A DNA stretch of 30,045 bases from JAGWRA01 sp035534615 (GCA_035534615.1 DATLRO010000014.1:1-30045); one strand, 5' to 3'. Shown: positions 16,889-23,878, numbered from the stretch's first letter. Made by a program: numbers and translations. The notes: a model not told the origin generated them from the sequence alone.

Positions 16889-16974
16889 CGGCAGGGGCTC
16901 CCTCGAGTCGGCCCGACCCGGAGGCCGGACCGCACGCACCACGGCAGCCGCACGCCCGCGGGCCGCACGGCGCG

Positions 16975-17028
16975 GCCGGCGATTGGCCGTCCGCACCGGC
17001 GTACCGGTGTGGACGGCCAATCGCCGGC
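16975..17028 (-). terminator. Very long hairpin downstream of the cold-shock gene
   Basis: A 25-bp stem with one G-T-type mismatch (GCCGGCGATTGGCCGTCCGC... at 16975-16999 pairing with 17004-17028) and the four-base loop CGTA. It sits between the stop of the cold-shock gene (17150) and the start of the GltD-like gene (16888) and contains no T-run. Likely transcript end or RNA processing/stability element; the stem is longer than that of an ordinary terminator. Confidence 0.6.
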
Positions 17029-17149
17029 TGTCTTCAAAGGGGATCGTGACGACCGTCGCGGCACGGGGCTGGTGACGTGCGGATCGCACCTGGCCGTGTG
17101 GCAGGATCGGCTCGCGGGCCGGACCCGCCGCGGACGCGCCCGGCGACCC

Positions 17150-17356
17150 TCAGCGGCCGACCTGACGGACGTCTTCGGCTCTGGGCCCCTTGTCCGAGCG
17201 CCCCGGCTGAAATTCGACCTGCTCTCCCTCGCGCAGAGTATCGAACGCCTCGCCCTGCACCGAGCTGCGGTGGAAGAAGTATTCGACCCCCGCACCGTCG
17301 CGGATGAATCCAAAGCCCTTGTCCCGCATCAATCGGGTAATCGTCCCTGTCGTCAT
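17150..17356 (-). CDS. Cold-shock domain protein (Csp)
   Basis: 68 residues: MTTGTITRLMRDKGFGFIRD with RNP-1 (KGFGFI), VEYFFHRSSV (RNP-2) and EGEQVEFQPGRSDKGPRAED. The single cold-shock domain binds single-stranded RNA or DNA and acts as an RNA chaperone. Length and spacing are normal for CspA-type proteins, although W in the first strand (TVKWF in E. coli) is replaced by TITRLM. The ATG at 17356 has GAGGG six to seven bases upstream. A sigma-54-like promoter lies about 175 bp before the ATG and the predicted leader is long and strongly folded, as is common for csp mRNAs. The stop is followed by the long hairpin at 16975-17028. Confidence 0.92.
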   Translation of the reverse strand: MTTGTITRLMRDKGFGFIRDGAGVEYFFHRSSVQGEAFDTLREGEQVEFQPGRSDKGPRAEDVRQVGR

Positions 17357-17459
17357 GATCGGCCCTCACGCTGTCGCGGCGAACATTCCTGCCGTCTGGC
17401 TGACGAGCGCCCGCGCCGCACCCGGCAGCACCGCCACGGTCGTCGCAGGTCCGTGGCGC

Positions 17460-17529
17460 GGGGACGGCTGTGTCCCCCACGCCAGCCCCCTGGCACGGAC
17501 GCACCTGCGTCCGCACGGTTCAACCGTGC
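17460..17529 (-). promoter_or_regulatory. Cluster of three hairpins in the cold-shock gene leader
   Basis: GGGGAC/GTCCCC (17460-17465 with 17472-17477), CGGACGCA/TGCGTCCG (17496-17503 with 17506-17513) and GCACGGTT/AACCGTGC (17513-17520 with 17522-17529) lie within 70 bp upstream of the cold-shock gene. The first two would be inside the predicted 164-nt leader; the third straddles the predicted start site. They could fold into a regulatory leader or end the transcript of the sigma-54 activator gene that finishes at 17687. Confidence 0.4.
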
Positions 17530-17530
17530 T

Positions 17531-17546
17531 TGCAGAAGTCGTGCCC
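17531..17546 (-). promoter_or_regulatory. Candidate sigma-54 promoter of the cold-shock gene
   Basis: Minus-strand GGGCACGACTTCTGCA against TGGCACGN4TTGCA: GGCACG at -24 and TGCA at -12 with exact GG-N10-GC spacing; two mismatches. Predicted start near 17520. It lies 141 bp after the stop of the NtrC-family activator and has two upstream dyads at suitable enhancer distances. Confidence 0.5.
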
Positions 17547-17600
17547 CCGAGGCAGCGGCCGGGGGCCGGCGAAACCGCCGGAAAGGGTTGGAGGGGCGCC

Positions 17601-17650
17601 AGCCACCGGACCGGGGTGGCTTCTTTTGGCGCGGATCCGGGGAATATTCC
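17601..17650. promoter_or_regulatory. Two dyads upstream of the cold-shock sigma-54 promoter
   Basis: AGCCACC-N7-GGTGGCT (17601-17621) is centred about 91 bp, and the palindrome GGAATATTCC (17641-17650) about 125 bp, upstream of the predicted start at 17520: normal positions for NtrC-family binding sites. On the plus strand the first dyad is followed by TCTTTT and could instead be an intrinsic terminator, but no plus-strand gene precedes it. The second dyad recurs almost unchanged at 19810-19821. Confidence 0.4.
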
Positions 17651-17686
17651 GCAAGAAGGCCGGACGAGAGGCGTCGGGCGCCAGCG

Positions 17687-19057
17687 TCAGAAGGTCCCGT
17701 CGAGCTCGAACTTCTCGATGCGGTAGCGGATCTGGTCGCGATTCAGTCCGAGCAGCGCCGCCGCCTGCGTCCGGTTCCCGCCCGTGCGCGTCAGCGCCTG
17801 GACCACGAGATGGCGCTCGAGCTCGTCCAGCTTGATGCCGGCCGGAGGCAGATCGAAGGCGTCGCTGATCTCCGTGCGGGCCGGATGTACCGGAAAATCG
17901 GCCGCTTCGAGTGTGTCCCCCTCGGCGAGGAGCACGGCGCGCTCGACCGCGTTGCGCAGCTCGCGGACGTTGCCCGGCCACGGATGCTGCTGCAGCGCCT
18001 CGAGCGCGCGCGGCGACACCGCGCTGATCGGCTTGCGGAACTCCCGGCTGAACGTGTCGACCAGCGCATGCACGAGCAGCGGCACGTCCGCCGCGTGCTC
18101 GCGCAACGCCGGCATCTGCACGCGCAGCACGTTGAGCCGGTAGAACAGGTCTTCGCGGAACGTGCCGGCCTTGACCGTCTGTTCGAGGTTCTGGTTCGTC
18201 GCGGCAATGACGCGGACGTCGACGTGGACGTCCGCCGTGCCTCCGACGCGCCTGAACGCCTTCTCCTCGAGAAAGCGCAGCAGCTTCGCCTGCAGGCCGG
18301 GCGCCATTTCGCCGATCTCGTCCAGGAACACCGTGCCGCCGTGCGCCGACTCGAACAGCCCCCGCTTCTGCTGCCGGGCGTCGGTGAACGCGCCGCGCTC
18401 GTGGCCGAACAGCTCGCTCTCCAGCAGCGCCTCCGGCAGCGCCGAACAGGTGATGTTCATGAAGGGCGAGCCGACGCGCGCGCTGTTGTAGTGGATGATC
18501 TTGGCCGCCAGGTCCTTGCCCGAGCCGCTCTCGCCCGTCACCAGCACCGTCGACGCCGGGCTCTGCGCCACCTTCGCGAGCAGCTGCCGCATCTTGGCCA
18601 TCACCGGCGCCCGGCCGAGCAGGCTGTCGAAGTGGTACGGCTGCGCCTCCCGCGCCCGCAGCGTGGCGAGCTCGCGCCGCAGGTGCGTCGTCTCGAGGGC
18701 CTTCGCCGCCAGGTGCGCGACTTCGTCCAGATCGAACGGCTTGGTGACGTAGTGAAACGCGCCCTGCTTGATTGCGTCCACGGCGGTGTGCACGCTCGAC
18801 AACGCCGTCACGAGAATGATCGGCAGGTCCGGCGCCCCTCTCCGGATCTCCTTCATCACGGACAATCCGTCCGCGTCCGGCAGTTTGACATCCAGCAGGA
18901 CGAGGTCGATGTCGTCGGTGGCGCGCTGCACGGCCTCGCGCCCGCTCTCGGCCTCCACGACGCGATACCCGTCCTGGGTCAGGCGCTCGCGGAGCGACCA
19001 CCGAATCAGCTGATCGTCGTCAACAAGCAGAATCGTCGCAGGCGGTGCTGGTGCCAT
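17687..19057 (-). CDS. NtrC-family sigma-54-dependent response regulator
   Basis: 456 residues. Receiver 7-120 with acidic Asp13/Asp14, phospho-acceptor Asp56 (LVLLDVKLP), Thr84 and Lys106 (VTKPFDL). AAA+ domain 143-375: Walker A GESGSGKD (175-182), sigma-54 contact loop GAFTDA (222-227), Walker B GGTVFLDEIGEM (240-251), ATNQN sensor and arginine-finger region REDLFYRLNVLRV, then WPGNVRELRN. C-terminal Fis-type helix-turn-helix 427-450 (GNRTQAAALLGLNRDQIRYR). It binds upstream sites and uses ATP to open sigma-54 promoters once phosphorylated. The loop reads GAFTDA where most members have GAFTGA. It starts at ATG 19057 without a strong ribosome site, 196 bp after the single-receiver gene. Target candidates are listed at 17531, 19721, 7539 and 7777. 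Confidence 0.95.
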   Translation of the reverse strand: MAPAPPATILLVDDDQLIRWSLRERLTQDGYRVVEAESGREAVQRATDDIDLVLLDVKLPDADGLSVMKEIRRGAPDLPIILVTALSSVHTAVDAIKQGAFHYVTKPFDLDEVAHLAAKALETTHLRRELATLRAREAQPYHFDSLLGRAPVMAKMRQLLAKVAQSPASTVLVTGESGSGKDLAAKIIHYNSARVGSPFMNITCSALPEALLESELFGHERGAFTDARQQKRGLFESAHGGTVFLDEIGEMAPGLQAKLLRFLEEKAFRRVGGTADVHVDVRVIAATNQNLEQTVKAGTFREDLFYRLNVLRVQMPALREHAADVPLLVHALVDTFSREFRKPISAVSPRALEALQQHPWPGNVRELRNAVERAVLLAEGDTLEAADFPVHPARTEISDAFDLPPAGIKLDELERHLVVQALTRTGGNRTQAAALLGLNRDQIRYRIEKFELDGTF

Positions 19058-19080
19058 GAGAATCGTTGATCCAAGGTTGA

Positions 19081-19109
19081 GCGGACGTGCAGGGGCAGAC
19101 GACGTCCGC
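19081..19109 (-). other. Hairpin between the receiver and sigma-54 activator genes
   Basis: GCGGACGT (19081-19088) pairs with ACGTCCGC (19102-19109) around a 13-base loop, 24 to 52 bp before the activator start codon. It has the same GCGGAC...GTCCGC arms as the hairpins at 5838 and 10539. It could reduce read-through or control translation of the activator. Confidence 0.35.
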
Positions 19110-19253
19110 CGGGTGGACCGGACGCCTGCAAAGCACTTTTACCACGTGGCTCGCTGCAATCTCAAGCAGTTGTGGTGAACCGCCGGCCGGAACGCAAGGG
19201 GAAACGCCGGGCGCGAGCGCGCCGGGGCCGCGGGGAGACCGTGCGCCGCCGGC

Positions 19254-19622
19254 TCAGGCCGGGGGATGGAGGTCGAGCATCCGCCCCATCGCGTCGAGAT
19301 CGAACGGCTTGTCGATGACCGCGCTCGCGCCCGCCGCCATCGCCTCCTCAATCATCTCCGGCGTGGCGAACGCCGTCATCACGACCGCATGCGCGGCGGG
19401 ATCGTGCGCCTTGAGGACGCGCAGAATCTCCAGGCCCTTGCGGTCGCCGTCGGGCAGCCGCAGATCCACGAAACCGAGCACGATTTTGCCGTCATGCCGC
19501 TCGAGCTGCGCGAGTGCGCTGGATCCGTCCCCCGCTTCGAGGACTTCGAACCGATCCTCGAAGTAGCGCCTGAGCGCCCACCGGATGAGCACCTCGTCGT
19601 CGACGATCAGTACCGCGGCCAT
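19254..19622 (-). CDS. Single-domain response regulator
   Basis: 122 residues, a receiver domain only: MAAVLIVDDEVLIRWALRRY with Asp8/Asp9, phospho-acceptor Asp53 (LGFVDLRLPDGD), Thr83 (VVMTAFATPE) and Lys105 (VIDKPFDLD). No output domain follows. The opening VDDEVLIRWALRRYFED resembles that of the next gene (VDDDQLIRWSLRERLTQ), so the two receivers are probably related. Such proteins act by protein contact or as phosphate sinks or relays. The ATG at 19622 has GGAGAG eight bases upstream. It is preceded by the best sigma-54 promoter candidate in the window and followed, 196 bp on, by the sigma-54 activator. Together with the hybrid kinase at 21446 a phosphorelay is possible, but unproven. Confidence 0.9.
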   Translation of the reverse strand: MAAVLIVDDEVLIRWALRRYFEDRFEVLEAGDGSSALAQLERHDGKIVLGFVDLRLPDGDRKGLEILRVLKAHDPAAHAVVMTAFATPEMIEEAMAAGASAVIDKPFDLDAMGRMLDLHPPA

Positions 19623-19720
19623 GCCCGACTCTCCGCGTCGCCGCCGGTGTTGTTCACGCTGGACCGGTGGATGCACACCGCGCGGCGGGCGCGCGGCGCA
19701 TCGACGTCGACAACCGAGAA

Positions 19721-19736
19721 TGCAAGTCCTCGGCCA
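19721..19736 (-). promoter_or_regulatory. Candidate sigma-54 promoter of the receiver gene
   Basis: Minus-strand TGGCCGAGGACTTGCA: TGGC at -24, complete TTGCA at -12, exact spacing; the best match in the window. Predicted start near 19710, 88 nt before the receiver gene ATG. It lies directly downstream of the T-tract of the FTR1 terminator, so transcription units are cleanly separated. Confidence 0.6.
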
Positions 19737-19750
19737 GACGCGAGGGGCAC

Positions 19751-19771
19751 AAAACAGGGCCAACTGGCCCT
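19751..19771 (-). terminator. Intrinsic terminator of the FTR1 gene
   Basis: On the minus strand AGGGCCA (19771-19765), two-base loop GT, TGGCCCT (19762-19756), then GTTTTG. A stem followed by a T-tract, about 200 bp after the stop at 19969 and just before the sigma-54 promoter of the receiver gene. Confidence 0.6.
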
Positions 19772-19809
19772 CCGCCCGCCCGTCGTCGGACCTCGGACCG
19801 CCCGGGCAT

Positions 19810-19821
19810 CGGATTATTCCG
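19810..19821. promoter_or_regulatory. AT-rich dyad, possible enhancer site for the receiver gene promoter
   Basis: CGGATTATTCCG, read on the minus strand as CGGAATAATCCG. Ten of 12 positions agree with CGGAATATTCCC at 17651-17640. Centred about 105 bp upstream of the predicted sigma-54 start at 19710. The rest of 19772-19968 shows no gene. Confidence 0.4.
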
Positions 19822-19968
19822 TTGTCTGCCGGCCAGAGTGCGCGGTCTCCGGTACCGGGGGCATCGTCGAACCGCCCTCGGTGCGCCGACGGGGGAGGGG
19901 GGAGCGCCTGTCCGGTGGCAGGGGGATCAGGCCGCGGACGTGGATGAGGTGGACAGACCGGCGGCGCC

Positions 19969-21075
19969 TCAGGCGCGCATCGGATTCGACGAGACCGGTG
20001 GCGCGCCGGCCGCGTCGCGCGCCGGTTCCGGCTCCGGCTCCGACTCGGACGTCCGCGCGCGCGCGGTCACCCGCCGATTGGCAACGGTGTACGAGCCGAG
20101 CACGAGCAGGGCGGCGACGCCCTGCGCGGTCAACGTCTCGACGGTCGGAAAGACGGAGAACCAGAGTCCCGCCCACGACGGGATGACGCCGGTCAGCCAG
20201 GCGATCGTGGTGGTCGGCAGCCATCCGGCGAGCTGCATCTCCTGCGCCTGCTCGCCGACCATCACCAGCAGCACGAGTCCGAGCAGGACGCCCGTGAGAA
20301 TCAGCATCCTGCGATACGGCAGGTGACGATGTGCCACGAAGGTCAGAACGGCCACGATGGAGGCGAGGCTCAATCCGATCAGCACGCCATACAGCACGGG
20401 CGTATCCCCGAGCTTCAGCCGGTAGCTCTGGAGGAACAGCACGACCTCGAAGCCTTCGCGATACAGCGAAGAGAAGCCGAGCAGCGCAAGTCCCCACCAG
20501 AGGCGGGCCTTCGACCGCCGGGACCGGCCCGACTCCCCGAGCAGCGCGCGCTTTCTGCGGGTGTGGAGTGAAATCCAGCCGGTCCAGTACACCTTGTGAA
20601 AGAACCAGTTCATGACGACGAGCAGCACGAGAATCGCCAGCAGGCCGGTCAGCACCTGAACGTCGAGCGCCGGGATGCTCCGGGTCAGGTCGCTGATGAT
20701 GCCGACGGCGATGCGCCAGGTGATGAGCGTCGCGATGAACGCCAGGGCTGCGCCGGCGGCCACCGGACGCGGCGAGGCATCCCCGGACCCGGCCAGGCCG
20801 GCGGTGACCGCCGCCAGCACGAGGATGCACTCGAGCCCCTCCCGGAAGACCAGGACGCCGATGTCGAGCACTGCGGCCGTCGCGGTGACGTGAGGGGCGG
20901 TGGGATCAGGGGTGCCGCCGGAATGGAAGGCCTGCCAGAATACCACCCCGGCGACCGCCACGATGGCCATGCCGACGATGGCGCGGAGGAGGAGCCGCGT
21001 GTCGTGCGTGAGGCTGTGGTGGTTGCGGGGGGCGGCCGCGGGCCGCGCATCCGCATTATTGAGATTGAGTCTCAC
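19969..21075 (-). CDS. FTR1-family iron permease
   Basis: 368 residues with about eight membrane segments. The two signature helices carry REGLE (residues 78-82, VLVFREGLECILVL) and the variant REGFE (206-210, SSLYREGFEVVLFL), the iron-binding motifs of the FTR1/EfeU family of high-affinity iron importers. The protein is longer than EfeU: an extra membrane helix near 29-49 (LLLRAIVGMAIVAVAGVVFW) and a hydrophilic tail with a Glu-Pro repeat (SESEPEPEPARD). The frame opens with GTG at 21075, right at the predicted transcript start and with no ribosome site, so either the mRNA is leaderless or translation starts later, for example at Met36. No EfeO/EfeB or ferroxidase gene is adjacent. A Fur-box-like dyad overlaps the start. 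Confidence 0.9.
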   Translation of the reverse strand: MRLNLNNADARPAAAPRNHHSLTHDTRLLLRAIVGMAIVAVAGVVFWQAFHSGGTPDPTAPHVTATAAVLDIGVLVFREGLECILVLAAVTAGLAGSGDASPRPVAAGAALAFIATLITWRIAVGIISDLTRSIPALDVQVLTGLLAILVLLVVMNWFFHKVYWTGWISLHTRRKRALLGESGRSRRSKARLWWGLALLGFSSLYREGFEVVLFLQSYRLKLGDTPVLYGVLIGLSLASIVAVLTFVAHRHLPYRRMLILTGVLLGLVLLVMVGEQAQEMQLAGWLPTTTIAWLTGVIPSWAGLWFSVFPTVETLTAQGVAALLVLGSYTVANRRVTARARTSESEPEPEPARDAAGAPPVSSNPMRA

Positions 21076-21112
21076 TTTCGCGATCGTAGCCCGCCGATCG
21101 CCTGCGGGTCAA
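21060..21112 (-). promoter_or_regulatory. Sigma-70 promoter with Fur-box-like operator of the FTR1 gene
   Basis: Minus strand: TTGACC (21112-21107), 18-bp spacer, TACGAT (21088-21083), predicted start near 21076. Immediately after lies TGAGACTCAATCTCA (21074-21060), which matches 12 of 14 specified positions of the Fur 7-1-7 form TGAGAATnATTCTCA. A site just past the transcription start of an iron permease is where iron repression would be expected. Confidence 0.6.
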
Positions 21113-21305
21113 GCCCCTTGCCGCCCACCCGCGAGGCGGCCGCATCCCCGTATCGGTGACCGGCCGCGCCAGCCAGTCTACAGCCGAATTGCCGGCTGCC
21201 GGCAGACCGTCCGCGCGCAGACGGCGCGTGGCGGACAGATGCGGCGGTCGGCGTGTGTGGTGTCGGACAAACACTGACAGACGACGCCTGCTGCCGGGCG
21301 ATCGC

Positions 21306-21334
21306 TTAAGATCGGCGCGCACCACGCCGATAAA
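21306..21334 (+). promoter_or_regulatory. Weak candidate promoter of the hybrid kinase gene
   Basis: TTAAGA (21306-21311), 17-bp spacer, GATAAA (21329-21334); each matches four of six consensus bases. It is the only A/T-rich pair in the 370-bp divergent region 21076-21445, which otherwise holds the FTR1 promoter and a small palindrome at 21190-21204 (TGCCGGC-T-GCCGGCA). Confidence 0.25.
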
Positions 21335-21445
21335 GGGCGCGCGGGCATCCCGCACACCTGGCTGTCAGCTCTGACGTCGATGCGCCGCAAAGCTCATCCA
21401 CCCACGCCCGCCCCGCTGCGTCCGAAGACGTCGCGGCGACGAACC

Positions 21446-23878
21446 ATGAGCAACGCCAAGGAGCGGGCGATCTTCGTCGCGGACGCGAGCCGGGCGCTCG
21501 CCTCGTCGCTCGACTACGAACGGACGTTGAGCACGGTGGCCCGCCTCGCCATTCCGCGGTTCGCCGACTGGACCGCGGTGCATCTGCGCCAGCCGGATGG
21601 AATCATCCGCTGGACGGCGGCCGCGCACCGCGACCCCGCCCTGGAGCGCCTGCTGATCGACTGGTACGAGCGGCATCCGTTCCGGCCGGACAGCGGCGCC
21701 CTGATCCCGCAGGTGCTCCGCGAGGGCCGGGCGGCCTTTCATCCCGCGATCACCCGGCGGCAGCTTCGGGCCTGGGCGGAGAGCGCGGAGGCCCTCGAGC
21801 GGATGGACTCGATCGGCGTGCAGTCCCTCATCTGCGTCCCGCTCGAGGTCGACGGCCAGGTGTTCGGCGCCATGCTGTTCACCCGCACGGCCACGCGGGG
21901 GCGGTTCGGCGGCGCCGACCTGACTCTGGCCGAGGACCTCGGCCGGCGGGCGGCGCGGGCCATCGAGCACGCCCGCCTGCACCAGGCGCTGCAGCAGCGC
22001 GAGGAAATCTATGAGATGACCTTCGAGCAGGCGCCGGTCGGCGTGTCGCATCAGCAGCCGGACGGGCGCTGGCTTCGCGTGAACGACCGGCTCTGCGAGC
22101 TGCTCGGCTATACGAAGGACGAACTGCTGGCGCTGAGCTTTCAGGATCTCACGCACCCCGACGACCTGCCGTCCGAACTCGAGGTGCGTGACCGCGTGCT
22201 GTCGGGCGAACTGGCGCGGGCGCGGTTCGAGAAGCGATTCATCCGGAAGGACGGCGCCATCGTCACCGCGTCGATCACGCTCGCCATCGTCCGCGACCGG
22301 GCCGGCGCGCCCGACTATTTCCTGGCCGTCGCCGAAGATCTCGGCCCGCTCCGCCAGGCCGAACGCGCGCTGCACACGCAGCAGGCCCGGACCGCCTTCG
22401 CGCTGCAGGCGGCCGGGGTGGGCGCCTGGGAACTCGATCTGCACACCGGGCGGCTCGCCTCGAGCGGCTCGATGGCCGAGGCTCACGGGCTGGCGCCGGA
22501 GGCGTTTCCCGCGTCGGTCGACGGCTACCTCGCGCTGGTGCATCCGGAGGATCGCGGCGCGATTGCCTCGCGTCTCGAGCGCGCCAGGGCGAGCGCGCGC
22601 GGGCGGAGCTTCGATCGCCAGCTCCGCATCGTCCGGCCGGACGGCGGGGTCCGCTGGCTGGAAGCCCGGGGACAGGTCTTCGACCAGAGCCTGGTGCGCG
22701 GCGTGGCGCTCGACATCACCGCACGGAAGGAGTTCGAGGAGCGCCTTCAGCACACGCAGAAGCTCGAGGCGATCGGGCGCCTGGCGAGCGGCATGGCCCA
22801 CGACTTCAGCAACGTGCTGGCGGCCATCATGGGGTACACCGAGGTGATTCTCCAGCAGGTGGCGGAATCCGATCCCGTCCGTGCGGACCTGCACGAGGTC
22901 CAGGCCGCGGCCGAGCGGGCGGTCCACCTCACACGGCAGCTGCTGGCGTTCGGACGCCAGCGGCCGTGGCAGCCCCAGATCACCAGTCTCAACGTGGTCG
23001 TGTCGAAGATGGCGGCGCTCCTGGCCCGGCTGCTCGGCGAGGAAGTGGAGCTGCGCATCGTGCTGGATCCGGAGATCGCCCGGGTCCGGATCGATCCGGG
23101 CCAGTTCGAACAGGTGCTGATGAACCTGGCGATCAACGCCCGCGATGCGATGCCGGACGGCGGGGTGCTGACCGTGACGACCGCGCGGTCCGGGACCGGC
23201 GGCCCCGATCGGGCCGTACTCCTGTCGGTCCGCGACACCGGAATCGGCATGGAGCCGACCACGCGCCGCAGGATCTTCGAGCCGTTCTTCACGACGAAGG
23301 GCGAGGAGGGAACCGGGCTCGGACTGTCGACCGTCTACGGCATCGTGCAGCAGAGCGGCGGGGACATCGCGGTCTCGAGCGAGCCGGGGCGCGGCACGAC
23401 GTTCGAGATCTGGCTGCCGGCCGCCGCGGTCCCCGCGCCGCCGGCCGGCGGTCCGGACCCGCGTCCGGTCCGGTCGGTGCTGGTGGTCGACGATGACGAA
23501 TCGGTCCGGAAGCTGCTGGTCCGCCTGCTGGCGCAGCGGGGCTTGAAGGTCATGGAGGCCGGCACCGCGGCGCGCGCGCTCTCGATGGCCGCCGAACCGG
23601 GGGCCGGATCGGTCGACCTGCTGATGACCGACGCGGCGATGCCCCATGCCTCCGGCTTCGACCTGGCGGCGAACGTCCGCGCGATTGCGCCGGGAATTCC
23701 GGTCATCTTCATGACGGCGGAGGAGGACGGCCCGGAAATCGACCGGCTCCGGCTCCAGCCCGGCGCCATCCTGCTCCAGAAGCCGTTCAGCGCCGCGGTC
23801 GTCCACGCGGTGATCGCGCGCATCGCGGGCGTGCCGGCGGAGCGCGACGAGCCGGAGCCCGGCGCCGCCGTGCGCTGA
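21446..23878 (+). CDS. Hybrid sensor histidine kinase (GAF-PAS-PAS-HisKA-HATPase-REC)
   Basis: 810 residues from the ATG at 21446; an earlier in-frame ATG at 21380 adds a basic Pro-rich stretch and has no better ribosome site. No membrane segment or signal peptide, so the sensor is cytoplasmic. GAF about 5-180 (SLDYERTLSTVARLAIPRFA; QSLICVPLEVDGQVFGAM), PAS about 185-310 (MTFEQAPVGVSHQQPDGRWL), a second PAS about 315-435, dimerisation domain with His452 (LASGMAHDFSNVLAAIMGY), ATPase with NLAINARDAMP, DTGIGM, FEPFFTTKGEEGTGLGLS, and a C-terminal receiver with VVDDDES and Asp729 (LLMTDAAMP), Lys near 775 (LQKPF). It probably phosphorylates its own receiver and other partners; the two regulators at 17687 and 19254 are the nearest candidates. 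It is transcribed away from the FTR1 gene. Confidence 0.95.
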   Translation: MSNAKERAIFVADASRALASSLDYERTLSTVARLAIPRFADWTAVHLRQPDGIIRWTAAAHRDPALERLLIDWYERHPFRPDSGALIPQVLREGRAAFHPAITRRQLRAWAESAEALERMDSIGVQSLICVPLEVDGQVFGAMLFTRTATRGRFGGADLTLAEDLGRRAARAIEHARLHQALQQREEIYEMTFEQAPVGVSHQQPDGRWLRVNDRLCELLGYTKDELLALSFQDLTHPDDLPSELEVRDRVLSGELARARFEKRFIRKDGAIVTASITLAIVRDRAGAPDYFLAVAEDLGPLRQAERALHTQQARTAFALQAAGVGAWELDLHTGRLASSGSMAEAHGLAPEAFPASVDGYLALVHPEDRGAIASRLERARASARGRSFDRQLRIVRPDGGVRWLEARGQVFDQSLVRGVALDITARKEFEERLQHTQKLEAIGRLASGMAHDFSNVLAAIMGYTEVILQQVAESDPVRADLHEVQAAAERAVHLTRQLLAFGRQRPWQPQITSLNVVVSKMAALLARLLGEEVELRIVLDPEIARVRIDPGQFEQVLMNLAINARDAMPDGGVLTVTTARSGTGGPDRAVLLSVRDTGIGMEPTTRRRIFEPFFTTKGEEGTGLGLSTVYGIVQQSGGDIAVSSEPGRGTTFEIWLPAAAVPAPPAGGPDPRPVRSVLVVDDDESVRKLLVRLLAQRGLKVMEAGTAARALSMAAEPGAGSVDLLMTDAAMPHASGFDLAANVRAIAPGIPVIFMTAEEDGPEIDRLRLQPGAILLQKPFSAAVVHAVIARIAGVPAERDEPEPGAAVR

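Noticed and set aside
17601..17627. Intrinsic terminator on the plus strand (AGCCACC stem followed by TCTTTT)
   Set aside because: Shape is right, but no plus-strand gene or promoter precedes it; kept only as an alternative reading of the dyad.
15212..19069. Plus-strand open frame of nearly 3.9 kb
   Set aside because: It runs antisense across the GltD-like, Csp and sigma-54 activator genes and through their intergenic regions; no start signal, no recognisable domain.
19125..19145. Minus-strand TGGTAAAAGTGCTTTGCA upstream of the sigma-54 activator gene
   Set aside because: The GG and GC are 12 rather than 10 bases apart, which sigma-54 promoters do not tolerate.
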